Of a stretch of 64,000 nucleotides of DNA, positions 37,598-50,607 are shown one piece after another (the first letter of the stretch is position 1; every line of letters starts with the position of its first letter). This DNA comes from Plantago ovata. Its lineage: Eukaryota > Streptophyta > Magnoliopsida > Lamiales > Plantaginaceae. The stretch lies in contig CM051457.1 in assembly GCA_028274465.1 (NCBI GenBank), positions 110,917,982 to 110,981,981 of the forward strand, read 5' to 3'. Below the pieces are notes generated by a model. It was not told the origin of the DNA, made no database searches, and worked only from the letters and a program-made list of their open reading frames with translations. A program made the translations under genes and the position numbers.

Positions 37598-40500
37598 TCA
37601 TCGCAACTTCCAAAGGACTTCTTTGTACACTACATTAGTGGTAGTGTCGGTGGGTTTACCATCTTGATCAAGTATTAGAACCTTCAACCCTTTCTTGCTA
37701 GTAACTCTAGAAAACGCAACATAGAGCTGACCATGGCTGAAAACTGGATTAGGAAGATAGAGGCCAACATTACCCAACGATTGTCCTTGACTCTTGTTGA
37801 TAGACATTGCGTAGCAGATAGCAATAGGAAACTGTCGGCGCTGGAATCGTATTGGAAACTTGGTGTGGTCAGAAGGTGAAAGAACCATCCGCGGTATGTA
37901 AACTCTATTTCCGGCATACTTCCCATGAATTACTTTGGCCTGTATAATCTTTTCACCAAGATCCGTTACCACCAACCGAGTTCCATTACAAAGTTCAGCC
38001 GCCGGGTCGATGTTACGCAAGAGCATAACGGGGCAACCAACCTTCAATCGGATCAAGTGGTTTGGCAGCCCAGAAGTTCTGATTGTATTTAGAAATTCAA
38101 CCGAATAAACATCCTCTCGATTGACAACATCATCCTCATCCGGGCATATACTATCAGAACTCATATACTCAACTGCATCACCCGGCAACAACTCCATGAC
38201 GTAGTTATTAATCTGTTCTACTACCTCATTTGTGGGCGCCAGTATAGCCCTATCCTGAAAATAATCTCCATCTCCAACATGATCCAAAAGAGATGGATAT
38301 GTAGATTTCACCATTGCGGCTATAGGATCATCCGGAGCTTCAAGAATGAGTATATCCTTTGGCAATTTGAAATCAACCTCACCATCGTTATCGCCCCCTT
38401 CCACACCATCTCCGACACGCAACAACCAATTAGCAAACTCCTTTATATTAGCAACTTCCTCAGCTGAACTTCCAGACTACAACAATAAACATAAACACTA
38501 AGAAACTAAACACAACAGAACACACATGATAATGAAGTACAAATTATATACTAACCTGCAATCGCATGTTCTTCGTGAGATTCAACACCTTGCAATATCT
38601 CCATATACGGTTAGAAGAACATAGTGTTGCATGGACAATATCATGCCTGCTACCCTTGGGTACAACGGGCAAAATCTGACGGAAATCACCACCAAACACA
38701 ATAACCTTTCCACCAAACGGTTTAGCGTTCGTCAAACCATCCGGACCTCTAATAACATCCCTCAAACTCCTATCAAGAGCCTCAAAACAAAACTTATTTG
38801 TCATGGGAGCTTCATCCCATATGATCAACTTGCAGCGTTTTATCAACGCGGTCAACTCGCTGTTCGGAGTTATTCGGCTGCACATGGTCGTCTCATCAAC
38901 CTCTATAGGTATACTAAATCTAGAATGCGCAGTACGGCCCCGAGGAAGGAGAAGAGAAGCAATGCCACTCGAAGCAACTGGAAGGACAATATCACCTCGA
39001 CCACGAATAGCTGAGCATAATGTTCTCCAGAGGAACGTCTTGCCCGTACCACCATAACCATAGACGAAAAACACACCACCTGTTTCTAATTCAATAGCAT
39101 CCATGATCATTTGATAATTATTCTTCTGTTCGTCCGTCAAACACGGATACAACTTGGCATGCTCAGCTTGCAATTCATGCAAATCATATGTCATCTCTTC
39201 GGCAATTAACTTGTTCAATCCATCACCAATGACAACATTATCCGGAAGTTTCATACCTTCGTATTGATCCAAACTGCACCCGTTCTTCTTCAGGATGTCC
39301 TGAATTGCAGAAAGAGCAAGTTGTTTCCGTTGTTCTTCACTCAGTTGCAAATCTACATTGTACGACGTGTTAATAATAATAAAAAAACATCAAGTAAAAC
39401 CGATAAAATATCTCACACCACATACGTACCTGGATTGTTAAACTGATTCCGCATACGTATGATTATATCATCCGATAAATACATCCAAGTGTTCTCCCAA
39501 ACATGCTTTGGTCTAGACATACTATTAGACATAAGAAGCATGGAAAACAACTGACGAAGGTAGTAACCCCCACCCCAAAAGAATGCCTCCTTAATGCCAT
39601 CAATATACTCAGCATCATCATCAAGCAGCCCTAGTGCGTAGCAAGCGTCACGGTACGTTTCATAGACAACACCATTCACCGTTCTCAAATCTTCAAAGCA
39701 GGTAGCACCCCTTATGTGATTCAGCATTATCCTGAGATGGTATAAAGCACCGGTACCAGGGGGAACATGATAAATCCTACCAATCTTCCTCCTTGCTTTC
39801 TGTCTATCCTTCCACCTGCGCTCAGGAACATCGTACACGTAATGCTGTGGAAACTCCGCATACAGATACTTTCGGGCCTCAGGGTGTTTTTATTGAAATC
39901 CATCCAAGCAAGGAATTTTGAATGTGCAACAGTTTGTTTCTCTTTCAAATCCGGAATGTAGTCACCGTCTTTGAAACACATTGTCTGCTCACCTTCCAAG
40001 TGGAATGGCAAACGCTCTACGGGAGGATCTCGATAGTGAATGGGATATCCCAACAAACGCCACACTGCTTCGCAAGCAGATATATAACGGCAATCCACAT
40101 AATCCTTAACCTCATTCTCAACCATAATCTTTGCACCGCACCTGTCAACACCCTTATTGACATACTTGAAGAGATACTTGATTGAGTTCGTTGAGTTGCA
40201 CCTCTCAACATTAATATGAGCTTGATATTTCATCAATAAGTAAGGATTGTACGGGACAATGTACCTGTAAATGTAGATCACGAATCACTGATCCAACTAT
40301 ATAAACATATCATAAAAAAAATGTTAATATAAAGTAACGTAGATTTACCTATTGTCCACTTCAATACCATTCTTAATTATCGTGGCACCAGTATCCCGCC
40401 TCCTGTAAACGGGATATCCATTATCATCAAATGTCGTTCTTTCATTAAACGACTTGGGAAATTTCTTTGTACATTTCCTCTTCTCTCTATCCATACACGG

Positions 40501-43177
40501 AGAATTCTGGTTCAGCACACCACATGGTCCGTGTACCATGTACTCCGATACGGCCTTATACAAATCCGGATTAAGTTCCTTGTCCGGTATCTCCGCACAA
40601 ATAACATTATCAATTTCACTCACATCCAAGGACCTATCATTCCTGTCTATCCACAGTAGAATATGGGCATGTGGTAAACCACGCTTCTGAAACTCAACCG
40701 TGTAGACAACTGCAAGTGATAGGAAACCGATATATATTATTAATACACATAACACATATATAAACTGTTCCATAAATGTTCTCATACCAATATATAAACA
40801 AAATGGTACCTGCTATTGCCTTTCCAAATATATTTTCAGTCTTCAAGTCCTTAATTAGCTGATCCAACTTCATCTTGAAAACACGGCATACTATATCCGG
40901 CCGGTCTTCTGGTCTCAGTCCCCTTTCTTGAACAAAGCGTGTAATCTCAGGCCATTTAGGATTACACGTGAATCGTAATAAACAATTCAGGATACTTCAA
41001 GGTTTTGCATATTGCCATGGTGTCCTGAAAATTCTGGACCATATACCGAGGACCACCGACAATGTCGAAGGCAACACCAACCGTTTACCTATCATCGAAG
41101 CCTCATCAGTCGGATCAATGTCTCCTCTTCGAATAGCATCCTCAATCGACTTATAATTATCTGCCCTCAATAATTTTTGATTTCTTGTAATGAAAGATAA
41201 TCGTTGGGACTCCATCATCATGTATCCATCAACCAAGAATTGTTGGTATAGCTTCCTACCCATAAGAATTGTTTGAGCATCGTCTTCACGGTCAAACATC
41301 CTATAGCACAAAAACTCCTTAGGGGTTATATGCTCTCTCTTAATTGTACTACGATCATGAAGCTTGATCTCCGTATGATATCCATCTTCTCCGTAAGGAA
41401 ACAATAAAGGATATTGTAATGGAAGATACTTAGCATGCAATTCTGATATACGCTTCAGATTATTATCACGTTCTTCAAGAATTATATCACGGGGTTCCAT
41501 TTCCATCTCGTCATTACCTGAAATAGTATTAACAGCTTGTGAATATCAAAATTTAAATTGACACTCTATGTACATATTGTGATTTTCCAGTACGAAACAA
41601 AAACGCCGTAATAAATCATATATATTCAAGGATGGTCAAACAAAAGAATCTCATACCAACAATGAGTGCAGCAACTTCATTACATGTCGGTAGATCATAC
41701 ATCCTCCCATCACGTGTTCTCTTACCAATGAGCCTTAATCGCACACTACTATTATCATCGACCTTAAAACGTTCGGCAGCCATACGAAAACTCTTAGCCA
41801 GGATGTTATGTTCATCTAACATTTCCTTAAGGTCGGATACAACGGAATCAATCGCCCGAGATTTACGATTCTTACTACACAATCAAAAAGAATAAAATTG
41901 CTGCTCAATGAGTGAAACAAATGAAAAAAGTCATACTACCAAGAAATAAAATAAACTAAAATGATAAATTGGCTAATTGCAATGACAAACAAATTTACCT
42001 TTGGGCACTAATTCTATCTTTCACCTCATCCTCACCGCAATGCATGTATAACTGTGCAAACTTGGGTGATTCTCCTTCTGGCGGCAACAAACTACCCGCC
42101 AAATGATAATTACTTCCTCCAAGACGATATGTATACGGACCACGTCCATCATTGACCGACGTATCTTGATGCCCAGCCATAGAAGTAAAAGCAAACATCA
42201 TGTTGTAATCACGGTTGTTGTCAATAAAATTTTGACTATCCACGTGCCTTCCATGTAAAAGATCATCTAGCAGCCTAGGAGGAGGTCGTACGCGCGGCAA
42301 CTGAACTTTACCACGGTTGCAACACAGACTGAATTCAGGATTTCCATTAGATGAATTTTTCACCTTTTCAGCAAACCACATTAGAGCACCACAAAATGGA
42401 CACTTATATGTTGGATCACCCAAATCCTCATACGCTGAATGCATGATAAGAACAACTTATAAATATACTAAAACGTAAAGCATTATGAAATGAAACATAT
42501 TAGAGTGCATATCTTTACCAACAACATCAACACCAACAGTCCGTCTAGCTATCAACTCATTCTTCTTTCTATTGCGAACCATTGCTACTTTACGTTTTTC
42601 CCTTGCAACAGCAGCAGAAGAAGACTCTGGAATGTCTAGCGATACACCTCTAATCAACTTAATTGTATATTTATCAAGAAGCATATCTATTCGTAAATTA
42701 TATATCTCCAAACAATGGTTAATCTCAACCGGTGCAGTAATACCTACAATATAAAAATATAGATGAGACCAAATTTAAAAGATTAAACGCAACATGCTAA
42801 TACAAAATAATTTGGCTTACCGTATTGAAGATTAGGCTCACTATAAGAAATGAGCTGGTTCGGACGTGATGTCAACATGCGTTTGTTCTGTCGAACAGTC
42901 CGCCTATTGAGCCTATTGAACTTCGTCACTGCTCTATAAGCTTGTCGGATGTACCTTTAAATACAATTGTTAGAAATCACGATGAAAATGAGTATAATTA
43001 TAGAGATCATATTAAATTCCCAATTAAATTTACCTTTGTCGGTTGATACCACATCGATACTTCTCATCTCATGTGCTATATCTCTCCTTAGGCTCTCAAG
43101 TACCTCTACATGTAGCACAGATCTTCTCTTAGGAGCGCAGGGCGTAGAAGACAGAGAACCGTGGAACAAAGTATTTC
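37598..43177 (-). CDS. Helitron RepHel: HUH replication initiator fused to PIF1-type helicase (frameshifted)
   Basis: Exons read on the minus strand: 43177-43034, 42954-42821, 42743-42519, 42434-41999, 41875-41657, 41517-40810, 40709-40349, 40264-39430, 39352-38556, 38476-37598. The N-terminal part has a Cys cluster ([12 protein letters not shown] ... CCNRGKV) and the Helitron-like domain ([29 protein letters not shown]). The Rep nuclease shows the metal-binding HUH as [10 protein letters not shown] and the two catalytic tyrosines as [10 protein letters not shown]. The helicase has Walker A GYGGTGKT, Walker [20 protein letters not shown] and the C-terminal [20 protein letters not shown]. Lesions: one base lost near 41,085 and one gained near 40,983, which restores the frame but leaves a stop at 40,997-40,999; one base lost near 39,890. 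Restoring the last makes all exon phases agree. The helicase is intact. The true first exon is uncertain. Confidence 0.88.
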
Positions 43178-43272
43178 CTACAACATCAACAATACATTTG
43201 AATTACTAAAATATATAATTTAGTAATATATATATACACACGTAGAATTCCATTGTGAGTGATCAGTAACAA

Positions 43273-44720
43273 CTAATTATCATTGGTAACGTGGATTGGC
43301 GGAGATATAACAGTATTAACTTCATCCGGAGAGCTCTCTGGAGAACTCTCGAGTATAAAGAACTCCACAGGTTCATGTGAAGGTGTGGCCATACATGTTG
43401 GCGTAATAGGGCCAGGGTACGGGGAATTGTGGTGGCGAACAAACGGTAAGGAAGACTTAGAAGCAACCGAAGCTTGAACATTAGTGGATCCAACAACACC
43501 AGGACTTGAACAGTTGTCGAGGAGGACACTTGATATAGGATATTGTAAAGGAAAAGTACCTACGGATATAGGAGCGTAACCTGGCGGTGGAGGCAAAGAG
43601 GGTCGTGTGACATTATATGGAATTCCATGCGGTTGTGTAGGATTGTAATATTGCGGAGTAATAACATGTCCGGATAAATTGGCCTTCAAATTCGGTGTTG
43701 CCCCGTACATCGAACTTGCTATAGATCCACGAATGTCAAAATTAAGTTATTGGAATCCCATTAAGCGCTGAACATGCTACTACTAATTTAAGACATTCAC
43801 TAATATAAAAAATATCATACGTGAGAAGTAAAATGAAATGATATTATCATACCAGTGCCAACAATGGACGATGAGTTAATTCGATTTTCATCTTGAGTAA
43901 CAGTGTTGACGGAAGATTGAGATAGATGTCTCAACGAACCTCCAAGAGTATTGACGTATTCAATACTACTACTCACATGAACATCGACCAATTTAACTAA
44001 AAAACAAACAAACTTACAATACATTAGACATAATCCAAATCTTATCCAGAACAACACACAATGTAGAGTATTGCCAATGTGAAAAACATACCGTTTGTAA
44101 CGTCACTAAGCGGCGATAAGCTATCATTCACTCTTAACCTTTTTTTAGATTTAGTGACTTTGCGTGTTGAATTTGTATTCGAATTGCTCCCTGCTTCTAT
44201 TATAGAAGTTGTTGTCAAAATCAAAGTGACAATATAATTAACACTACTCGATTAGCATCATTTTCTAGCTGAAAATCGAACAAACAGTATATGAGACATA
44301 ATCATAATTTCAGACTTACCATGGAACGGTGATGAGATAATTTGATTCTCATCTTGAGTACAATTATTGATAGAGGGTAGCGAAAGATGTCTCCAAGAAT
44401 GATTAGAATCAACATAATCACTTCTATGAATTACGTTAGAATTGAAGGGAGTAGCTGGAAAAGATATCAAACAATTTATGAGACATAATCAAAATTTCAG
44501 CAAGAACAATTTATATGAGACATAACCACATACCGTTTGTAATATCACTAAGTGGTGATAAGTTCCTAACACCATTGCCTCTTGGCCTCTTATTCGGAAT
44601 CACACCATCAGAAACTCCATTAGAATTGTTTATGTGAGAAGCTGCATCACAACTATTTTCAGTATTTCGAGTATAGATTCGCGTATCATTGCAATTGGAC
44701 GTCTTGCGATTAGCATCCAT
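43273..44720 (-). CDS. Helitron-encoded protein of unknown function with duplicated exon pairs
   Basis: Five minus-strand exons (44720-44534, 44454-44320, 44196-44092, 43996-43853, 43718-43273) join in frame to 338 aa plus stop. Exons 1 and 3 end in the same phrase (LSPLSDITN and LSPLSDVTN). Exons 2 and 4 share an RHLS..S..N..TQDEN pattern, so a two-exon module was duplicated. The last exon is Pro/Ser-rich (PSLPPPPGYAP) and ends ISPPIHVTNDN. I recognise no domain. It may be a separate protein, or the 5' exons of RepHel joined by an alternative donor inside the last exon; I could not find a convincing donor. Confidence 0.6.
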
Positions 44721-44762
44721 GGAGAAACCTGTTCTCATAAACTGATTAAGAGAAGAAAACAA

Positions 44763-45773
44763 TTTAGAGAATTATATCCGTCTATAAATGATCCATACAC
44801 ACAAACAGATCTGCCATTGACATTTTCGGTTCTATATATGTCATGTATACTGAATAATAAACACAAGCATAATTACTATTGCTACTTACTAAAATTACTT
44901 TGCAAATCTTGGAAATATGCACGCGAGTATATATGCTAAGTATATAGTAGATTCGGAAATAATCAACATCGAATAATATCAAATCAAACATTGCATGAAA
45001 AATTATTCGGGTGTAAAAATGATCTATCAAATCCGAGTGTACTTTGAATACGTAACCAATAATTATTTTTGAAATCCTGATTTACATATATGTCCGGTCT
45101 TGTGTACGTATGATGTTAATAAATAACATTGTTTTGCGAATTGCGCTGCTTCTTATCGAGTAATATAATTTACCAACGTATTATAAGCTTTTAATTATTC
45201 CAAATTAACATGATCATAAGACAAAAAAAGAACTTCCACCATCAATTTAAAAATTAAAAGTCTTATTCAATCTCAAAGTGCATAATACATAATTAAAATT
45301 TAACTAAATCATATTTAACATTCGAATACAACTCAAATTCAATAACATAAGGGTTCTCCAACTTCATCGATTCACTGCTCAAAACAACTCCAAAGTCTCA
45401 AGTCTGTGCAACTTCAACACCACCATAGCAAAAAGTAGCGTAGATTATATGATTCCTTAACGACTTGACGTAGACTGCAATCGATCTCACCTGCTTAAAA
45501 AAGAAAAAGAGAGAAAACAAAACATAGAAACACAAATATTGAAAAATGATGTATCATTGCAACCTCAACATGGCCATATACTACTTCAAACGAAAAATGG
45601 TTGATAAAAAACAGAAAATCACCAGCAATATCCAAAATGATACGGTTCAACATGACCATATAGACGCAATATCAAATCAGTCCAAAACAAAATTTAAACA
45701 AACATGTCCAACTTAAAACCATAAACACCAAATTGTTCAATATAAGTTCAAAGGGAAATTACGAAGAAAAAAA
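44763..45773. other. Spacer between Helitron genes
   Basis: AT-rich with only short frames. It probably holds the promoter of the downstream minus-strand unit and the 3' UTR of the RPA-like gene. No feature supported. Confidence 0.45.
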
Positions 45774-48333
45774 TTATTTCTCCATTTTGATAGCCTTAAT
45801 CCTGCTGCTTGATTTCTGAGTACCAGTGTTGACATCCTCATCATCACTATCAGAAGACGAAGTACGTTTGCAAGGTGTGACGAACCCTTCAGTATCATTG
45901 CTAGCATTTTCAGGTCCATCTAGAACCACCTTTTCCTTGCCCTTCCGTACAACCGAATTGTACTTAAAACCGGACACGCCATTCTGGTATATTAGAGAAT
46001 AAAACATAGAGTTAGGATATTGAAACATCTCATAATAAGATAATCATAACATTAACAATAACACTAATTTTCCATAATAATAATAATTCATTTTATTCTA
46101 CGAATGACAACAGAAAATACCTCAATGCTAATGCTAACGTACTCCCTCAGAATATCAGCATCATCGGTCATCACATCAATGCTAAACTCTTTAAACTTGT
46201 CACCCTTCAAGTTATACTCCGTGATTCTCACTTTAGTAAGGTAGTCACGGTGCAGCATCACGGAGAAGTCCATTGGTATCATATCCTCATCATCCTCCTG
46301 TTTGAGGGACATATCAAATAAAATGATAAACACACTCTTGAATGCTTATAGATAAATATAGATATATAGATGGAATAAATATACCTCTTTCCATTCATCA
46401 TAAACCTGCTGGCACGTTTTCTTGATAAACTTCATCATCATTTCTTCAAACACAACAACGTAAATTCTCTCCTCCTTAGCACCTCTAGCTATGAATTTCA
46501 CTCGGAACCTATATTTGATAATAATAAAAATTTAGATCATAAATCAATTGATTCAATAAGTATATGGAAACTGTCATATAAAGTTGATGAAGGAGATTAC
46601 TTGGGAATGAGAGTTTTGATTGGCTGACCAGCACACTTGATGCTATTGCACGGTTCACCAACTTGAGACTTCTTCGCATTTCCATTGCACGAAGAGCACG
46701 ACATATAGTACCAAGGAGACATCTCATCAACCTTTGAAAGCAAACAAAGGTGATGTAGGAACCAGCCTGTCCAAACCAAATTTACTTCATAAGTTTACTC
46801 GAAAAATTATAAATGATATTGTACATCTTCACTCAAACCTAATAGAACATACCGTCGTGCAATCCTTAATTTGCCTAGCAGTCCGGTGCATGTCCATGTT
46901 GAGCCACTCATCAGGTCTTAATGACCTAGGGTCAGCAGTGAGATACGTGACCGAATTACCTTCATTGTCCTTCTTCCTAAAACAATTGAAAGTCGACATT
47001 AGATAGGAAAGATATAAGATATCAATTTAACTTCATGTAAACTACAAATTAACTCACTTTATGTTGAACTCATGGAATTCAGGAAGATCAGCGTTGATGT
47101 AAAGCTTGGTTGCATGATAAGCGGTTTGAACACGTGTCTCATCTGTTTTGACATAAAATTTGAACTCATAAATCATAAACTTATTAATCCGTAAATGAAT
47201 CAGCGCATGAGTTAGAAAGACTTTTTACTTACTAAGATATGAATTCTTAAGAGCAAATTGAAGAATAATAACAATTCCCGGCTCAACATTTCCGCTAGCA
47301 GGGGCCAACTCAATGATCCTATCAGCATAAGACTCCCATAGCACAGCCTTAATAGTGACATTGCTGTAAAAAAAAAATATATATTTGTAAGCTAGAAAAC
47401 AACATATTAGCTATTAAAGTATACTGTATTTATACTAAAATAGGTACCTATCGTCTCGAAGCTCAACATCAATTTTGCGAGCACGCATCTTCTCGACAAA
47501 GGTAACATCACTTCTACTCGTGACTTGTCCAATAACATCTGTATCATATAGGAAGGGAGGAGGTAAGGAGCTCACAAACAAAGTATAATATCGATTGATT
47601 AAAAGGATGTGATAGATTGCAAGAGTGTACAAATTAGAAATTCATGAGCTAAACGACCAAAAAATACGGTACATATACATTTGAAAATATTGGAGCACCA
47701 CAGCATACACATAAAATTTAAAACGAATATTGAACATGCAAATCAATAAGTATAAATTTTCGAAATCACATATACGTATGTAATTTTTACTACTAAACAA
47801 ATTAAGATATGGCTAAGTAGAACATCTCACCAACATAAAACTGTGGATCAGAATCGTTGATGTCACGATAAGCAACCAAATTGATACCGTTAGTCAGAAT
47901 GCTGAGATCCGGCCTACACTGGGTAACTTCAGCACCATAACACATCACGAGCCTTGCCACGTGATTGACCCTCCCCTTCTGATATTTTGGTGGAGTATTT
48001 TCCTCCACATCAAACTTGCTGATTCTATATGTTTCTCCCTCCTTAAGCCTTTTGGTTAAAAACTTCAACATTCTCTTCGAAGACGTGCCTTGAATCAAGG
48101 TGCCCTATATGATTAAAACAAACCACAAATTAGTGTTGTTACTACAAACGACAGAAAATAATAAAGGAACGCATAATAATAATCACCTCATTATCAACTA
48201 AAATAGCCTCAACCCCGAGTGGGTTCTTGTTTGTATCCAACGAATTCCAAAGCTTGATAACCTTAACGGTGACGGTGAAAAGCTCGACACCCTGCATGTC
48301 CTTACAAAGATCCTTAAGAGCAATTGGATTCAT
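45774..48333 (-). CDS. Helitron RPA1-like single-stranded DNA-binding protein (10 exons, intact)
   Basis: Related to the large subunit of replication protein A; in Helitrons it is thought to bind the displaced single strand during transposition. Exons: 48333-48187, 48104-47831, 47538-47448, 47363-47233, 47142-47057, 46976-46853, 46766-46601, 46508-46385, 46297-46121, 45983-45774. All introns are GT/AG and phases agree to give 509 aa with no lesion. The N-terminal OB fold starts MNPIALKDLCKDMQG with VTVKVIKLWNS. A second fold has ILTNGINLVAYRDI, a central OB region has VTIKAVLWESYADRI, and a C-terminal zinc-finger fold reads YYMSCSSCNGNAKK ... CNSIKC. The tail is acidic then basic (TSSSDSDDEDVN ... 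RIKAIKMEK), which could serve as a nuclear signal. It runs in the same direction as RepHel and starts closer to the Helitron 5' end. Confidence 0.85.
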
Positions 48334-48886
48334 CTTTTTCTCTTTTTTTTGTTGTTCGACTGATAACAAAACCGTATGCTTAAGATTTGCATTAGAGTAT
48401 GAGATGCAAGCGCATATATATACTGAGTTTTTTGGGATATATATCGTTAGTATATTTAAACGTTTTTCTGGCAATATATATCGTTCCTTTGTTGCACATA
48501 TATTAGTTTTGGCATATATATCGTTTCCGTATATAAGTTGGAACGAATATGAAGTCTAAAAAATGCAAAAGAATAATTGAATTCTTTATGCAAATTTTGA
48601 AGCAATCACCAAAATATTTAGGAAGATACTAACCGAGGATTCTGTCACCAAAAAATCCTTTAAAATTCGAGTGTTTTAAATACAGAAAGAAAATCGAATC
48701 AATACCATAATTTGTGTAAAGCGTGTAGTTAAACACATTGCTTTATTTAAACAATTTATTAAAGATGGAAGGTCTACGCCCTATGCGTATTCCAAAATTT
48801 GAAAAATTCGACTTGGAGTATTGAACGTAAATTCATATTAAATCAAGTACCAGTATCAAATGTTGTCAAAAATAAATGATTAAAGA

Positions 48887-48964
48887 GCTGTGGCCGAGTG
48901 GAATGTAGTGAGTTTCATCATCCTCACCAGTCACCACCCGGTTTCAATTCCCTCCGGCCACAGC
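48887..48964 (+). ncRNA. tRNA-like unit 1 (diverged)
   Basis: 78 bp. The A box is intact; the B box is changed (GGTTTCAATTCC) and the middle differs from the other six. It is the outlier of the family and likely the oldest copy. It is followed by only TTTT. Confidence 0.6.
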
Positions 48965-49367
48965 TTTTAGTTATGGATTTTTTTTGTTAAATTCTAAATC
49001 GACATTTTGTTAACTTCTCAACAAATATTTGTTATATTTAAATATATAACAATTGTCAAGAAATATAATGACGTACTAATGAAAAAAAAAGTATTGAACG
49101 TAACAGTGAGTCTATAATGTACCTGCTTGAGATCACATTTGTTACAAAACCATGCACACTTCACTCACATAAACTAACATTTTCTAGAACTAAAGTATAT
49201 CATTTGGTACATTACAAAGTAACGATGAAACGTGCTGCTGACACTAAACATGCTAGCAAATTGTAAAATTACGGAACAAAACTTAATTGTTACCAAATAA
49301 AAATAAAAGCATAAAATATGAAATTGACCACCAATGGTTGATGTTGTAAACAATGAACGATTGAAAA

Positions 49368-49438
49368 GCTGTGGCCGAGTGGAATGTGGTGATGTTCATG
49401 GTATATGCCACCCGGGTTCGAATCCCTCTGGCCACAGC
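49368..49438 (+). ncRNA. tRNA-like unit 2
   Basis: 71 bp with intact A and B boxes, the 13-bp terminal inverted repeat and a long T run after it, which would stop Pol III. Confidence 0.62.
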
Positions 49439-49647
49439 TTTTTTTTTTTTTTTTAATTAAATAATTTATTCGATTATATGTCACATTTAATAACTCATAA
49501 CCTACAGTAATTATTACGGAACAAAACTTAATTGTTACTAAATCAATTTAAAAGCATAAAATAAATCGGGTGATGCTAATTGGGTATGTACAGAGCTTCT
49601 AGCAAACTTCACCAATACTTATGTTGTAAACAATGAACGATTGAAAA

Positions 49648-49718
49648 GCTGTGGCCGAGTGGAATGTGGTGATGTTCATGGTATATGCCACTTGGGTTCG
49701 AATCCCTCTGGCCACAGC
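49648..49718 (+). ncRNA. tRNA-like unit 3
   Basis: 71 bp, one base different from unit 2 (CCACTTGGG for CCACCCGGG region). Boxes intact and T run present. Confidence 0.62.
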
Positions 49719-49860
49719 TTTTGTTTTTTTTTTTTTTCAATTAAATGATTTATTCGATTATATATCACATTTAATAACTCATAATCTACAGTAATTATTA
49801 CGGAACAAAACTTAATTGTTACTAAATCAATTTAAAAGCATAAAAATAAATCGGGTGATG

Positions 49861-50250
49861 CTAATTGGGTATGTACAGAGCTTCTAGCAAACTGGAAGAA
49901 GGAACTGCTTTTGTGAAAATGTCAGCCAATTGCTTCTTTGTTGATATGTGATCAAGTTTCACAATCTTTTGATCAACCTTTACTCTAACGAAATGACAAT
50001 CGACTTCTATATGTTTGGTTCTTTCATGAAAGACCGGATTCTTTGTTAAGTAGATAGCCGATTGATTATCACATAGTAGTGTGAATGGCTTTTCTGTGTT
50101 GACATTGAATTCTCTTAGTAGAGCCTTTAGCCATATTATTTCACAACATGTGTGAGAAACAGTTCTGTATTCGGCTTGAGTGTAAGATTTGCGAACGGTT
50201 ACCGGCTTTTTAATATCTTCCAGTGTTTTATCCCAGATCGAATCCAACAT
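49861..50250 (-). pseudogene. Ty1/copia RNase H fragment captured in the Helitron
   Basis: A 129-codon frame matches the C-terminal end of copia polyprotein: AEYRTVSHTCCEIIWLKALL, LLCDNQSAIYLTKNPVFHER, TKHIEVDCHFVRVKV, and QLADIFTKAVPSSSL near the end. The upstream integrase and reverse transcriptase are missing, so it is a captured 3' scrap. A 40-bp piece of its 3' end also occurs in the spacer between tRNA-like units 2 and 3. Confidence 0.85.
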
Positions 50251-50607
50251 AATGTAAGATAGAACTTCGAAGTGTTGATTGATAATTTCAAATTTTAAAC
50301 ATTGGCCAACAATGTTAAAGTCATATAATTAATATCAAATTTATATGATTGGGCACAAAGCCGGTAAATTACATTTAAACTAAAAAGATACATTGAATAT
50401 TGAATAATCAGACGAACAACCGTAGCTACGTATCTAATTATCAGCAAAACACCTATAACAAAAATCACCATCAACAAAAACTAACTCTGGAATTGAATGA
50501 ATACAAAAAAAATTAGGAATACAAAATTTAGTAATGAACACGCCATCATATAATTTGCAAACTCCTTCCAACCCCGTTTCTTTACATTTCTTCAAATACA
50601 ACAACAA

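Noticed and set aside
49290..49484. Minus-strand peptide with CGQRDSNPGG and its repeats
   Set aside because: This is the reverse translation of the tRNA-like B-box unit, a known kind of false protein prediction.
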